Shown: in pieces, positions 1-8,968 of the stretch
Numbering within the stretch: position 1 is the stretch's first letter
Layout: each line of letters opens with the position of its first letter
Origin: DASPGQ01 sp035457705
Lineage (GTDB): Bacteria; Acidobacteriota; Vicinamibacteria; Marinacidobacterales; SMYC01
Assembly (NCBI GenBank): GCA_035457705.1
Contig: DATIBD010000063.1
Span: forward strand, 53,658 to 117,657
Length of the DNA: 64,000 bases
Reading direction: 5' to 3'
Notes under the pieces: model-generated
Databases searched by the model: none
Seen by the model: only the letters and a program-made list of their open reading frames with translations
Told to the model about the DNA's origin: nothing
Made by a program: the position numbers and the translations under genes

Positions 1-1
1 T

Positions 2-748
2 GAAGGCGTCCAGACGATCGCTTATCACCATATCCAAACGCGATATCTCTTTCATCCGGCCGAAGCACGAATCGAGGCGCTCGACCTTCAAGTCGCGCCG
101 GTGAGCGTCGGCTACGTGATGGGGGTGGGGGACGAGGTGCCGGTGGCGATTCGCCAGCTCGGCGCAAAGATCGCGTTTCTCGCAGAGGAGCAGCTCGCCG
201 AGGGCGACCTGTCCCAATACGACGTCATCATGACCGGCGTCCGGGCTTACGAGAATCGCGAGGATTTGAGGGCTTATAACCGGCGACTTCTCGACTACGT
301 GGCCGAGGGAGGCACTCTTCTCGTCCAATACAACAAGTTCGAGTTCAACGAGGCGCAATGGGGACCTTACCCGAAGAAGGTGAGCCGCAACCGGGTCACC
401 GTCGAGGAGGCGCCCATCGAGATCCTGGTCCCCGATCACCCCGTTTTCAACGAGCCCAACAAGATCACCGAAGAAGACTGGGACGGGTGGGTCCAGGAGC
501 GCGGTCTGTACTTTCTCGAGGAAGAGGGCGACCCTCGATATCGAGACCTCATCGCCTCGGAGGATCCCTGGGAGTACAACCAAGGCGTCAAGAAAGGTCT
601 GCTGGTCGAAGCCAAGTACGGCGAGGGACGCTGGATCTACATCGGGCTCGGGTTTTTCCGCCAGCTGCCGGCGGGAGTTCCTTCGGCGTACAAGCTGTTC
701 GCGAACCTGCTGAGCCTGAAGGACGCGTCCTCTTTGGCGGGTGAGTAA
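2..748 (+). CDS. PIG-L-type protein, C-terminal region (5' truncated by window edge)
   Basis: The reading frame is open from the first bases of the window, so the gene begins upstream; the GTG at 101 is only an internal codon. About 248 residues remain. They resemble the C-terminal glutamine-amidotransferase-like domain that follows the deacetylase domain in long PIG-L proteins of Acidobacteriota: a beta-strand reading VSVGYVMGVGDEVP, then alternating strands and helices with YDVIMTGVRAYENRED and GGTLLVQYNKFEF. The catalytic PIG-L domain lies outside the window, so the family call rests on the C-terminal part and on my memory of the family. The stop codon overlaps the GTG start of the SLC13 transporter gene, which suggests co-transcription. 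Confidence 0.6.
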   Translation, partial: EGVQTIAYHHIQTRYLFHPAEARIEALDLQVAPVSVGYVMGVGDEVPVAIRQLGAKIAFLAEEQLAEGDLSQYDVIMTGVRAYENREDLRAYNRRLLDYVAEGGTLLVQYNKFEFNEAQWGPYPKKVSRNRVTVEEAPIEILVPDHPVFNEPNKITEEDWDGWVQERGLYFLEEEGDPRYRDLIASEDPWEYNQGVKKGLLVEAKYGEGRWIYIGLGFFRQLPAGVPSAYKLFANLLSLKDASSLAGE

Positions 749-2204
749 GGGCGGATATCGCCGCGAGAGGGTCGGGCTCGTTCTCGGCCCGTTGTTCTTC
801 GCGGCTTTGCTTCTCTTGCCGCTCGGCGAAGTTCCCCAGCCGGCCCAGCGCATGATGGCGGTCGCCGCGCTGATGGCCATCTTCTGGGTGAGCGAGGCGA
901 TCCCGCTCGCCGCGACCTCCCTCTTTCCTCTGGCGCTGTATCCCCTGCTCGGCCTTGGCTCGGCGTCGGAATCCTCCGCCCCTTACGCCAACCACCTGGT
1001 GTTTCTGTTTCTCGGGGGCTTCATGCTGGCTCAGGCGATGCAGCGGTGGGGCCTGCACCGACGCATAGCGCTCCAAATCGTCCGACGGGTGGGGACCTCC
1101 CCACCGCGCCTCGTGCTCGGCTTCATGTGCGCCTCGGGGTTCCTCTCGATGTGGGTGTCGAACACGGCAACGGTGGCCATGATGATGCCCATCGGCTTCG
1201 CCGTCGTTCAGCAAGCCGCCGAGGGCGTGGGTCGCGAGTCGAACATCGACGTCCGGCCCGGCCGTTTCCATTTCGGAGTCGACCTCATGCTCGGGATCGC
1301 CTACGGCTCCTCGATCGGAGGGGTCGCCACATTGATTGGGACGCCGCCCAACGTCCTCCTGGCGGGAACGATGGCCGAGACCCGTGGCATCGAGATTTCG
1401 TTTCTGGAGTGGCTCGCCTTCGGCCTTCCCCTGAGCGCCGTGTTCCTGCCTCTTACCTGGGTGTGGCTCACGAAGTTTGCTTTCCCGCTCGAGATCGACT
1501 CGATTCCCGGCGGAGGAGAGCAAATCGAGGTCGAGATGCGGCGACTCGGACCGCTGACCACCCCAGAGAAACGGCTCGCGGTCGTGTTCGGACTGACCGC
1601 CGCCGCATGGACGTTCGCTCCTGTCTGGACCGCGTGGATCCCGACGGGGAGCCTCGTCACTGACTCGACCATCGCCATGATTGCCGCCGTGTCGCTGTTC
1701 GCGCTACCCGCTGGAAACGGCGAGCGGCTTCTCGATTGGGAGTCGGCGTCGAAGCTCCCATGGCACGTCGTGCTCCTGTTCGGAGGAGGATTCTCCCTCG
1801 CGGCTGGATTCGAGCGAAGCGGCCTTTCGACCTGGGTGGGGGAAGGTCTCATCGCGTTCGAGCAGGCGCCCCTCCCCATATTCATCGTCGTCGTGGTGAC
1901 GCTCCTGGTGACTTTGACCGAGTTCGCCTCCAACACCGCCTCGGCCGCGATGTCCATACCGCTCCTCGCTGCGACGGCCGACACGATGGGTATCTCGCCG
2001 CTTCTTCTCGCGATCCCCGCGACCGTCGCCGCCTCCTGCGCCTTCATGCTCCCGGCCGCCACCCCGCCCAATGCGATCGTGTTCGGAACGGGCTATTTCA
2101 CCCTGCCGCAGCTCGCGAAAGCCGGAATCGGCGTGAACCTCCTCGGCATCGTGCTGGTGAGTCTCTTCACGTGGTTTGTGGCTCGCCCGATCTTCGGGAT
2201 CTGA
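741..2204 (+). CDS. SLC13/DASS-family sodium-coupled anion (dicarboxylate/sulfate) transporter
   Basis: A 487-residue polytopic inner-membrane protein. It shows the two signature repeats of the divalent anion:sodium symporter family: a first SNT motif (SNTATVAMMMPIG) followed by GTPPN, and a second SNT motif (SNTASAAMSIPLL) followed by ATPPNAIVFGTGYF. These two inverted half-repeats bind substrate and Na+ in the VcINDY structure. The length is typical for the family. The predicted role is uptake of C4-dicarboxylates, citrate or sulfate; the substrate cannot be read from the sequence. The GTG start overlaps the upstream stop by 8 nt. The gene ends tail-to-tail with the amidase gene, 25 bp away. 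Confidence 0.93.
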   Translation: MSKGGYRRERVGLVLGPLFFAALLLLPLGEVPQPAQRMMAVAALMAIFWVSEAIPLAATSLFPLALYPLLGLGSASESSAPYANHLVFLFLGGFMLAQAMQRWGLHRRIALQIVRRVGTSPPRLVLGFMCASGFLSMWVSNTATVAMMMPIGFAVVQQAAEGVGRESNIDVRPGRFHFGVDLMLGIAYGSSIGGVATLIGTPPNVLLAGTMAETRGIEISFLEWLAFGLPLSAVFLPLTWVWLTKFAFPLEIDSIPGGGEQIEVEMRRLGPLTTPEKRLAVVFGLTAAAWTFAPVWTAWIPTGSLVTDSTIAMIAAVSLFALPAGNGERLLDWESASKLPWHVVLLFGGGFSLAAGFERSGLSTWVGEGLIAFEQAPLPIFIVVVVTLLVTLTEFASNTASAAMSIPLLAATADTMGISPLLLAIPATVAASCAFMLPAATPPNAIVFGTGYFTLPQLAKAGIGVNLLGIVLVSLFTWFVARPIFGI

Positions 2205-2229
2205 GCGGTGTTTTGGTGATGGATCATCA

Positions 2230-3936
2230 TCACGGCGTCGCCGGCGGAGGAACGCGGCGTTTCGTCGCCTGCTCGAATGCGTAGGCGAGCTCGATCAGAC
2301 GTGGCTCGCTGCAGGACGAGCCGGTGAAGCTCACGCCGAAAGGCGCGGCTTGAGCATCGAATCCCGCGGGGAAATCCGGAGCCACGTCATTGGGCGCCCG
2401 ACCGAAGGGGACGATCACCGTCGGATAGCCGGGGCGTGCCGCGATCGAAGCGCCGCTTGCGCCGGGGAAGAGCAGCGCGTCGAGCTGATTCGCCTGCATC
2501 ACCTCGTCGATGCCATGTGACCCCGCGAGCTCGAGATCCTTTCTTCGATCCGCCTCGTAGCGAGTCCTGTCGGCGGCGAGGTCGATCTCGTCGGAGATGT
2601 CGAGGCGGGATTGAGCGTACTTGATGGCGTTCTCGGGCGCATGGGCCAGGTTGAAGAACCGCAGATCGTTGAGCGTCTTGACGGGGGCGGTCGGTCCGAA
2701 AGTCTTCAGCCAGGCGTTGAAGTCGCGCTTCATGCCGTACTTGAGAACGATCGAGCACTCCGAGTCGTGGCCTTTGCGCTCATCGATGCCCGCGCAACTG
2801 CCCCAGGTCAAGAAGTTTCTCTTCGGATCAGAGTCCACTATGCTCGGGATGTCAGCGGGGTCGACGATGACGGCGCCCTCCTTCTTCAGTATCTCGATGG
2901 CCTCTGCCATCAGCGCCGCTCGATCGGAGTCCAAACCGCCCCGCGAATCAGTCTCGGCAGGAAGGGTGACCGCATCGTAATAAAACGCACGAGGAATCCC
3001 GATTCGCGCGCCCATAAGTCCCTCTCGCCTCAGGAACACCGTGTAGTCCCGATTGGGCGGCGGAGCGCACGTGGTCGTGGTCGGGTCGTTCGGGTCTGGC
3101 GATGGGCTCTCGAGCGCGCCGAGCAGGATGGCGGCGTCGGTGACCGTCCGCGCCATCGGCCCCGCGGTATCCTGATCGGCTGTGATCGGAATGACGCCGT
3201 ATCGGCTGATGCGACCCACCGTCGGCTTGATGCCCACGAGCATATTCTGATTCGAGGGGCTCAAGATGGATCCAGAGGTCTCGGTGCCAACGCTGGCCGC
3301 CCAGAAGCTCGTCGCCGTCCCGATTCCCGAGCTCGACCCGCCGGTTCCGAGCGCCGGCCGTCCATCGTCGAAACCCCGGCGGGGATCGGGACGAGGGTCG
3401 TAAGGGTTCATCCCGAAGCCACCGAGAGCGCTGTAATTGCCCGGCATCGGGGTCGGTGCCCCAGCCACCCAGTTGGCGAGCTCGGTGAGGACCGTCTTGG
3501 CGAGAATGATGGCGCCCGCGTCCCTCAGGTTCTTCGTCAGCGTCGCCTCGTAGGGCGGCGTGAAGTCCTTGAACGCAAGCGCCCCGCCCGTCGTCGGCAT
3601 GCTGGTCGTGTGGATGTTGTCCTTGAGAGCCACCGGAATTCCGTGGAGCGGGCCACGAGCTCTACCTTCGGCTCTCTCTCGATCGAGCGCATCGGCCTCG
3701 GCGAGCGCAGTCCGGCTCACCGTCATGACCGCATTCACCGCATCTTCGTAGTAGGCGATTCGTGCAAGATAGAGGAGCACGAGCTCTCTCGACGTCACCC
3801 GTCCTTCTCGGAGCGCGGTCTGCAGATCCGATATCGTGGCTTCGACCACGTCGAAGCCCTCTGGCTCGGAATTGGGAGTTTGGGCGTTCAGGGTCGTGAC
3901 CGAAAGCGCCATGGACAACAGGAACGCTCGTCGCAT
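2230..3936 (-). CDS. Exported amidase (amidase-signature family)
   Basis: A 568-residue amidase-signature hydrolase with an N-terminal Sec signal peptide (MRRAFLLSMALS, cleavage after LNAQ). The Ser-cisSer-Lys triad is visible: Lys near residue 105 in the ALKDNIHT motif, the Gly/Ser-rich loop GGSSSGIG near 199-206, and the nucleophile in ETSGSILSP near 219-227. Exported members of this family hydrolyse amides or peptide amides. It is unlikely to be GatA, because it carries a signal peptide and no gatB or gatC is adjacent. It is convergent with the SLC13 gene and 70 bp upstream of it in the minus direction lies trmO. Confidence 0.9.
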   Translation of the reverse strand: MRRAFLLSMALSVTTLNAQTPNSEPEGFDVVEATISDLQTALREGRVTSRELVLLYLARIAYYEDAVNAVMTVSRTALAEADALDRERAEGRARGPLHGIPVALKDNIHTTSMPTTGGALAFKDFTPPYEATLTKNLRDAGAIILAKTVLTELANWVAGAPTPMPGNYSALGGFGMNPYDPRPDPRRGFDDGRPALGTGGSSSGIGTATSFWAASVGTETSGSILSPSNQNMLVGIKPTVGRISRYGVIPITADQDTAGPMARTVTDAAILLGALESPSPDPNDPTTTTCAPPPNRDYTVFLRREGLMGARIGIPRAFYYDAVTLPAETDSRGGLDSDRAALMAEAIEILKKEGAVIVDPADIPSIVDSDPKRNFLTWGSCAGIDERKGHDSECSIVLKYGMKRDFNAWLKTFGPTAPVKTLNDLRFFNLAHAPENAIKYAQSRLDISDEIDLAADRTRYEADRRKDLELAGSHGIDEVMQANQLDALLFPGASGASIAARPGYPTVIVPFGRAPNDVAPDFPAGFDAQAAPFGVSFTGSSCSEPRLIELAYAFEQATKRRVPPPATP

Positions 3937-4006
3937 CGTCGTTTCCCTCGCGAAAGCGGGGATGATGAGTCAGTTTCCCGCGGGAGTCAAAGGGCCTTTT
4001 AGCACG

Positions 4007-4495
4007 TCACTCGTCGGACCAGTCGCGTTTCTCGCCTCTTCCAGAGCGCCCCTCCACTTCGGCTACCCAGCCTCGGCGGAGCTCGGAGGCGGGTACGCTC
4101 GACAAATAGGGCTTGATGTCCAGGATCGGCGTCCCATCGAGCATGTCGAGGCCGCGCACGCGCAGGCTCGCACCGTCTCTTCCGAGGAGTCGGACGACGG
4201 TCAATCCGATGGGATTCGGTCGCCGCGGCGAGCGCGTGGCGAAAACGCCGTGAGGACGATCGTCGCTCGGCGGGCAGGTTACGAGCTCGAATCCCGCGGC
4301 TCGGTGGAACAGCCAGATGACGAACAGATGCGAGAAGCCCTCGATATCCCGGAGGCCATCGGCGAGGTCCGGGAGAAGCTCGAGCGTGCCCTCGGAGGTG
4401 TGCGTCGCTCCCACGCCCCGAGGGATCTGCGAAGTTTCCGAGAACGGGCTCCGGACGAAGCCGATGGGATGCAAGCGGACGCTCTCACTCGCCAT
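4007..4495 (-). CDS. trmO: tRNA (t6A37) methyltransferase TrmO / TsaA-like
   Basis: A 162-residue single-domain protein of the TsaA/UPF0066 beta-barrel family. It opens with HPIGFVRSPF and contains the family signature with SPRRPNPIGLTVVRL and the strand LDMLDGTPILDIKPYLSS. In E. coli TrmO uses S-adenosylmethionine to N6-methylate threonylcarbamoyladenosine-37 of certain tRNAs. This copy lacks the extra C-terminal domain of the E. coli enzyme and corresponds to the short form widespread in bacteria and archaea. It starts 8 bp after the stop of the beta-barrel gene upstream. Confidence 0.85.
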   Translation of the reverse strand: MASESVRLHPIGFVRSPFSETSQIPRGVGATHTSEGTLELLPDLADGLRDIEGFSHLFVIWLFHRAAGFELVTCPPSDDRPHGVFATRSPRRPNPIGLTVVRLLGRDGASLRVRGLDMLDGTPILDIKPYLSSVPASELRRGWVAEVEGRSGRGEKRDWSDE

Positions 4496-4503
4496 TCAGC
4501 CTG

Positions 4504-5190
4504 CTAGAGAGAGAAGATGAGCCCTCCGACGAAGTGGGTCTGCCAAAACGTCGATGCACTCTCGAACGACGTGCAACCGAAGATTCCACAGGCGAAATCC
4601 TGTTCTCGATCGCCGGCACGCGTCCCGAAGACGCGAGCATCGAATCGAAATCCGAATCGCCGATTGAACTTGGATCGAAAACCGGCGCCGAGGGAGAAGG
4701 AGAATTTCGTCACCGAAGAGGCGTCGGCCACATCAGGATTGAAAAAGCCCACGCCCGCGCCCCCGGCGGCATAGGCGCTGAACGACTCGTTGCCCCCACC
4801 GTAGAGGACACCGGCGTGGACGTAATCGATCCCGACGTCGAACAGAGGCTCGCCCGAGGACGCTGGCGCCGAGAGATTCTCCGCTGGAGGCCCGACCGTG
4901 GGCGTTTCTCCTTGAAGAACGGTCGAACTCTGATGAGTCCAGAGGACGTCGAGCTTCAAAAACTCCGTGAGACCGTAGTCGAAGAAGACTCCGTAGCTTC
5001 CGGAATCCTTGACTTCGAGGATCACGTTGTCGGTCCCCTGCCCCGTTCGGAAGGCACCGTTCGCCCGAAGTCCGTAAAAGGGAGTGATCTCGATGGCAGG
5101 CTGTGCGGTGGTCGTGTCTGCCGACGCGAGCCAAACCATTACCACAGCGAGTACGATCTTGAGCAACATGTGATGGGGTCTCCTGGCCAT
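4504..5190 (-). CDS. Outer-membrane beta-barrel protein (OmpA/OmpW-like 8-stranded type)
   Basis: Start placed at the ATG at 5190 (MARRPHHMLLKIV), which puts a clean Sec signal peptide ending near TTTAQP at the N-terminus; the frame is open further upstream but without signal-like sequence. A second in-frame ATG at 5169 is also possible. The mature part alternates polar and aromatic residues (FYGLRANGAF, GSYGVFFDYGLTEFLKLDVLW, FSLGAGFRSKF, FGFRFDARVFGTRAG) and ends in FVGGLIFSL, like a small outer-membrane barrel. A Cys pair (ACGIFGC) sits in a late loop. No specific family can be named. The gene lies between the ABC exporter and trmO on the same strand. Confidence 0.72.
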   Translation of the reverse strand: MARRPHHMLLKIVLAVVMVWLASADTTTAQPAIEITPFYGLRANGAFRTGQGTDNVILEVKDSGSYGVFFDYGLTEFLKLDVLWTHQSSTVLQGETPTVGPPAENLSAPASSGEPLFDVGIDYVHAGVLYGGGNESFSAYAAGGAGVGFFNPDVADASSVTKFSFSLGAGFRSKFNRRFGFRFDARVFGTRAGDREQDFACGIFGCTSFESASTFWQTHFVGGLIFSL

Positions 5191-5246
5191 AGAATCGCTG
5201 CGGAGTTTATCGCATTCCGCTGACGTGCGGCGCGGAATCAGTCTGC

Positions 5247-7067
5247 TCAACGATATTGACGCGCCTGCATCTCGAAGAGTGCGGCGTACGAGCCCGAGCG
5301 GCCGAGCAGCTGCTCGTGAGTGCCGCTCTCGGTGATCCTTCCGCCATCCAGTACGCAGATGCGGTCGGCGAGTCGAACCGTGGAGAAGCGATGGCTTATG
5401 AGGACGGCAGTCTTGTCGCGGGTAAGCTCCCGGAACCGATGGAACAATGCGAGCTCAGCCCTGGCATCGACGGAGGCGGTCGGCTCGTCCAGTACGATGA
5501 CCTGAGCTTCGCGGAAAAAACCTCTGGCGAGCGCGACCTTCTGCCACTCGCCCACGCTCAGCTCTTCACCATCGACGAACCACTTGCCGAGCACGGTATC
5601 GTAGCCATTTTTCAGCCGACGCAAGAACTCATCGGCGCCCGAGCGCTCCGCGGCGCGCTCGACGCCGGGGTCTCCGAGGGCGAGGTCGACGTTTCCGAGC
5701 CAGATGTTCTCCCGGGCGGTGAGATAGTAGGGAACGTAGTCCTGGAAGACGACGCTGACCGCTCGCCGCAATTGTTCCGTCGAAAGCTCACGAAGATCCA
5801 CGCCATCGATGGTGATTCGACCCCGCGTCGGATCGTAGAAACGGCAGAGGAGCTTGACGATCGTCGACTTGCCGGCCCCGTTCTCTCCGACGAGTGCCAC
5901 TTTCTCACCGCATCCGATCGTGAAGCTCACGTCGTCGAGAACCGACTGCGTACCGTTCGGATAAGCGAAATGGACGCCATCGAAGACGATTCCCTGACGC
6001 AAAGGCAACGTCAGCGGCCGGGGAGCCTGGGAAACGGTGACTTGGCTCGGCAAGGTCAGGAACTCGCTGACGTGAGAGAGGAACAAGCTGTGCTCGTAGA
6101 GTCCGGCCAGGCTCATCAGGGCGCCTTTCAAATAGCCTTGTCCTCGCTGGAACGCCTGGTAGTACATCACGACGTCGCCGATGGTCATGACGCCCCTCGC
6201 GGCCTCCAGAGCGACGAACGCGAAAGCTCCGAAGACTGCAAGGGTGCTGACACCGTGGCCGAGCAGCTCGGCCACGGAGCGTTTCGCCTGAAATCGCAGA
6301 CGCTCCCGCAGAAGGCCGGCACTGAGCTCACGATAGCGACTCATGAAGAGCTCCCCGAGCCCGAAGAGGCGGAGCTCCTTGGCGAACTGGTTTCCGGTGA
6401 TCATCCAGTTGTAGTACCAGGCCCTGCGCTCGCGCGACGTCCTCTCCTTCTGCCAACGGTATAGAGCCTTAGAGGTCCTTACCCGGACCAGAACGTCGGG
6501 GACGTTCGCCAGAAGGACGACGAGGGCCACTCCCCAGTGGAGATAGAGGAGGAGGGCGGCGACGGCCACGAGCGATACCGCGTTTTGGCCGAGCTGCACC
6601 AAATCACCCAGGACCCGGGTGGGCCGAACCGGAGCTTCGGACCGCGCTCGATGCGACAAATCGTAGTACTGGGAGTCCTCGAAATACTGGAGATCGACCA
6701 ACGTAGACTTCTTCTGGAGGATGTCGTTCATTCGCAACGTGACCATCTGGCCTTGAGCATCTTGAACAAACCTCGCGAGCGTTCCCATCAGGGCTCCAAG
6801 GAGCGCGAGCGCGGCACCGACTCCGATCCAGGTCGTGACGGCGATTACTTCGGAGCGTGAGCCGGACTCGATGGCTGCAGCCACCGAGTCCACGATCAGT
6901 TTCATGACGTAGAGAGAAAATAGAGGGAGCACGCCTTGCACGAAGACGAGAGTGACGTGAGCGATCGTGAGAAACGGGCCGGAGCGCCAAACGATCGCGA
7001 GCGCAAAACGAAGCTCGAGCATTCGGTCGAGTCTTGCTCGCAGAGTCCCGGGAGGCGCTTCGCTCAC
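5247..7067 (-). CDS. ABC exporter, fused permease and ATPase
   Basis: About 606 residues from the GTG at 7067; ATG at 7022 is an alternative. The open frame continues to 7391, but that stretch lies antisense to msrB and looks like shadow. The N-terminal half has about six membrane helices of the ABC_membrane type. The C-terminal ATPase domain has Walker A (GENGAGKS), signature (LSVGEWQKVALARG), Walker B (VIVLDEPTASVD) and the H-loop (LISHRFSTV). The fused half-transporter layout is that of multidrug or lipid exporters working as homodimers. The substrate is not evident. The start region is divergent from msrB. Confidence 0.9.
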   Translation of the reverse strand: MSEAPPGTLRARLDRMLELRFALAIVWRSGPFLTIAHVTLVFVQGVLPLFSLYVMKLIVDSVAAAIESGSRSEVIAVTTWIGVGAALALLGALMGTLARFVQDAQGQMVTLRMNDILQKKSTLVDLQYFEDSQYYDLSHRARSEAPVRPTRVLGDLVQLGQNAVSLVAVAALLLYLHWGVALVVLLANVPDVLVRVRTSKALYRWQKERTSRERRAWYYNWMITGNQFAKELRLFGLGELFMSRYRELSAGLLRERLRFQAKRSVAELLGHGVSTLAVFGAFAFVALEAARGVMTIGDVVMYYQAFQRGQGYLKGALMSLAGLYEHSLFLSHVSEFLTLPSQVTVSQAPRPLTLPLRQGIVFDGVHFAYPNGTQSVLDDVSFTIGCGEKVALVGENGAGKSTIVKLLCRFYDPTRGRITIDGVDLRELSTEQLRRAVSVVFQDYVPYYLTARENIWLGNVDLALGDPGVERAAERSGADEFLRRLKNGYDTVLGKWFVDGEELSVGEWQKVALARGFFREAQVIVLDEPTASVDARAELALFHRFRELTRDKTAVLISHRFSTVRLADRICVLDGGRITESGTHEQLLGRSGSYAALFEMQARQYR

Positions 7068-7191
7068 CAGGGGCCCGAGATTAGCACAGACTCTCTCGGC
7101 GCCCTGAGCTATGCTGGCCGTGGACGCGCCGAAGCGGTATGAAACCCGTCGCAATCGGTGGCATCTAAGGGATGTGGGGAGAGGTGAGAAA

Positions 7192-7683
7192 ATGCACCGA
7201 CGAGATTTCCTGGGCGTCGCCGGCCTTTTCTTGAGCAAAGGCCTCGGTGAAGCGATGGACACCGATTTCGAGAAACTGGAAAAGTCGAAAGACGAGTGGC
7301 GGAAGCTGCTCCCGCGCGAGGCGTACCTGGTGCTCTTCGAGGAGCAGACCGAGCGGGCCTTCACGAGCCCGCTGGTGGACGAAAAGCGCAAGGGTCTTTA
7401 CCTCTGCGCGGCGTGTTTTCTCCCGCTTTTCGAGTCCGAGGCCAAGTACGAGAGCGGAACGGGTTGGCCGAGCTTCTTCCGCCCCATCGAGAAACGACTG
7501 GGGACGAAATGGGACTTCAAGCTCGTCTACCCCAGAACCGAATACCATTGCGCCCGCTGCGGCGGCCACCAAGGACATGTGTTCAAGGACGGGCCGCGAC
7601 CGACGGGACAGCGGTGGTGCAACAACGGGGTGGCGCTGCGCTTCGCTCCAGCTAGCGAGCCACTTCCAGCCTTGAGGACTTGA
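7192..7683 (+). CDS. msrB: Peptide methionine-(R)-sulfoxide reductase, Tat-type signal
   Basis: Start chosen at ATG 7192, preceded by AGGTGAG. The N-terminus MHRRDFLGVAGLF has a twin-arginine motif, so the enzyme is probably exported folded. The SelR domain shows both zinc-binding pairs (LCAACF and CARCGGHQGHVF), the substrate motif SGTGWPSFF, and the catalytic cysteine in RWCNNGVALRF. MsrB reduces the R epimer of methionine sulfoxide. Two bases after its stop begins msrA, also with a signal peptide, so the two form a two-gene extracytoplasmic protein-repair unit. Confidence 0.93.
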   Translation: MHRRDFLGVAGLFLSKGLGEAMDTDFEKLEKSKDEWRKLLPREAYLVLFEEQTERAFTSPLVDEKRKGLYLCAACFLPLFESEAKYESGTGWPSFFRPIEKRLGTKWDFKLVYPRTEYHCARCGGHQGHVFKDGPRPTGQRWCNNGVALRFAPASEPLPALRT

Positions 7684-7685
7684 AG

Positions 7686-8276
7686 ATGAGGGCGTTTGCC
7701 TTTCTCGTCCTCGCGCTCGGCACGCTGCCGCTATCCGGGGCAGAGCTCGAAAAGGCCACCTTCGCCGGTGGCTGTTTCTGGTGCATGGAGCCCCCGTTCG
7801 ACGAGCTGGAGGGGGTGGTATCGACGACGTCCGGCTACATCGGAGGACGCGTCGAGAACCCGAGCTACGAGCAGGTCTCTTCCGGCGGCACGGGGCATCT
7901 CGAGGCGGTCGAGATTCTCTACGATCCCACGAAGGTGAGCTACGAGAAGCTCCTCGAAGTGTTCTGGGTGAACGTCAATCCCACCGACGGTGCGGGTCAG
8001 TTCTGCGATCGGGGCTCGCAATACGCGACGGCCATCTTTGTCCACGACGAGGAGCAACGCCGGCTCGCGGAAGAGTCCAAACGGCGGATCGAGGAGTCGG
8101 GCCGTCTCGATAAGAAGATCGTGACTCCAATCCTTGAGGCGACGGGCTTCTACCGCGCCGAGGAGTACCATCAGGACTACTACAAGAAGAATCCGTTTCG
8201 ATACAAGCTGTACCGAACGGGTTGCGGTCGCGATCGGATCCTCAGGCAGCTTTGGGGAGACGAGGCAACCCATTGA
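7686..8276 (+). CDS. msrA: Peptide methionine-(S)-sulfoxide reductase, exported
   Basis: ATG at 7686 with a GAGG Shine-Dalgarno about 8 nt upstream; an in-frame TTG at 7680 is a weaker choice. Residues 1-18 form a Sec signal peptide ending at LSGAEL. The catalytic motif is GGCFWCMEPPFDEL, near residue 30, followed by the family motifs GYIGG, NPSYEQV, HLEAVEILYDP and FWVNVNPTDGAGQFCDRGSQY. It reduces the S epimer of methionine sulfoxide. One cysteine lies near the C-terminus (RTGCGRDRI) and may act as the resolving cysteine. It probably works in the periplasm together with the MsrB encoded just upstream. Confidence 0.95.
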   Translation: MRAFAFLVLALGTLPLSGAELEKATFAGGCFWCMEPPFDELEGVVSTTSGYIGGRVENPSYEQVSSGGTGHLEAVEILYDPTKVSYEKLLEVFWVNVNPTDGAGQFCDRGSQYATAIFVHDEEQRRLAEESKRRIEESGRLDKKIVTPILEATGFYRAEEYHQDYYKKNPFRYKLYRTGCGRDRILRQLWGDEATH

Positions 8277-8296
8277 AGCGGCGGCGCCCCAAAGTC

Positions 8297-8968
8297 TCAG
8301 ACTGGCCAGGTTTCTTGCCGGTAAGCCATGTCCCAGAACATCCATTCGTACCGCGACGTCGTCACGTAGTGGCGACGCATGCTTTCCCGGGACGGATGTC
8401 CCTCGTCACGAGCGACCTTATCCATGATGTCGAGCACCGTCACCACGGTCTCCTCGTAGGCCTCGCTTCCGTAGGTCTCTATCCATCGCTGAAAGAGGCG
8501 ATTCGGTGATCCCTTCGCCAGGAGCACCTTTCCAACTTCGGCGTAAATCCAGTAGCAGGGCAAAACGGCGCTCAGGGCTTCTCCGAAGGGACGTGCCTGT
8601 GCGGTCGAGAGGAGATAGCTGGTGTAGGCAAGCGTCGTCGGCGCGGGCGGACGCGTGCGAAGCTCCGCTTCGGAGAGACCAAACTCCTCGAAATAGCTCT
8701 CGTGCAGGGCTCGCTCGGCCTCGAGAGAGCCAATCGCATCGCGGTTGAAAGCAACGATCCATTCGTCCCTGGGAGCCTTCGAGGCAATGATCGACAAGGC
8801 GCGGGCAAACTCCGTGAGGTAATAGACATCCTCGACGACATAGAAACGGAAGGAATCGACATCGAGCGTTCCGTCGGCGAGCCCCGTCAGAAACGGATGA
8901 GCGAGGATACTCCGGTACACTGACTCCGCGGCGCTCCACAGCTCTCCGCTGAATCCCTCCCGGCGCAC
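8297..8968 (-). CDS. tenA: TenA-family aminopyrimidine aminohydrolase (thiaminase II)
   Basis: A 223-residue all-helical TenA/THI-4 protein. The catalytic cysteine is in LPCYWIYAEVG (about residue 138), a conserved aspartate is in VEDVYYL (about 47), and the C-terminal Glu is in YEWMFWDMAY. TenA hydrolyses thiamin breakdown products to the aminopyrimidine used again for thiamin synthesis. The GTG start follows the TGA stop of the FAM20C-like kinase gene with no gap, so translation is probably coupled. No other thiamin gene lies nearby, so it is probably a salvage enzyme, though divergent TenA proteins can have other substrates. Confidence 0.92.
   Translation of the reverse strand: MRREGFSGELWSAAESVYRSILAHPFLTGLADGTLDVDSFRFYVVEDVYYLTEFARALSIIASKAPRDEWIVAFNRDAIGSLEAERALHESYFEEFGLSEAELRTRPPAPTTLAYTSYLLSTAQARPFGEALSAVLPCYWIYAEVGKVLLAKGSPNRLFQRWIETYGSEAYEETVVTVLDIMDKVARDEGHPSRESMRRHYVTTSRYEWMFWDMAYRQETWPV

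Noticed and set aside
2216..2233. Hairpin (GTGATG / CATCAC) between convergent genes as a terminator
   Set aside because: The stem is only 6 bp, reaches into the amidase stop codon and has no following T-tract on either strand.
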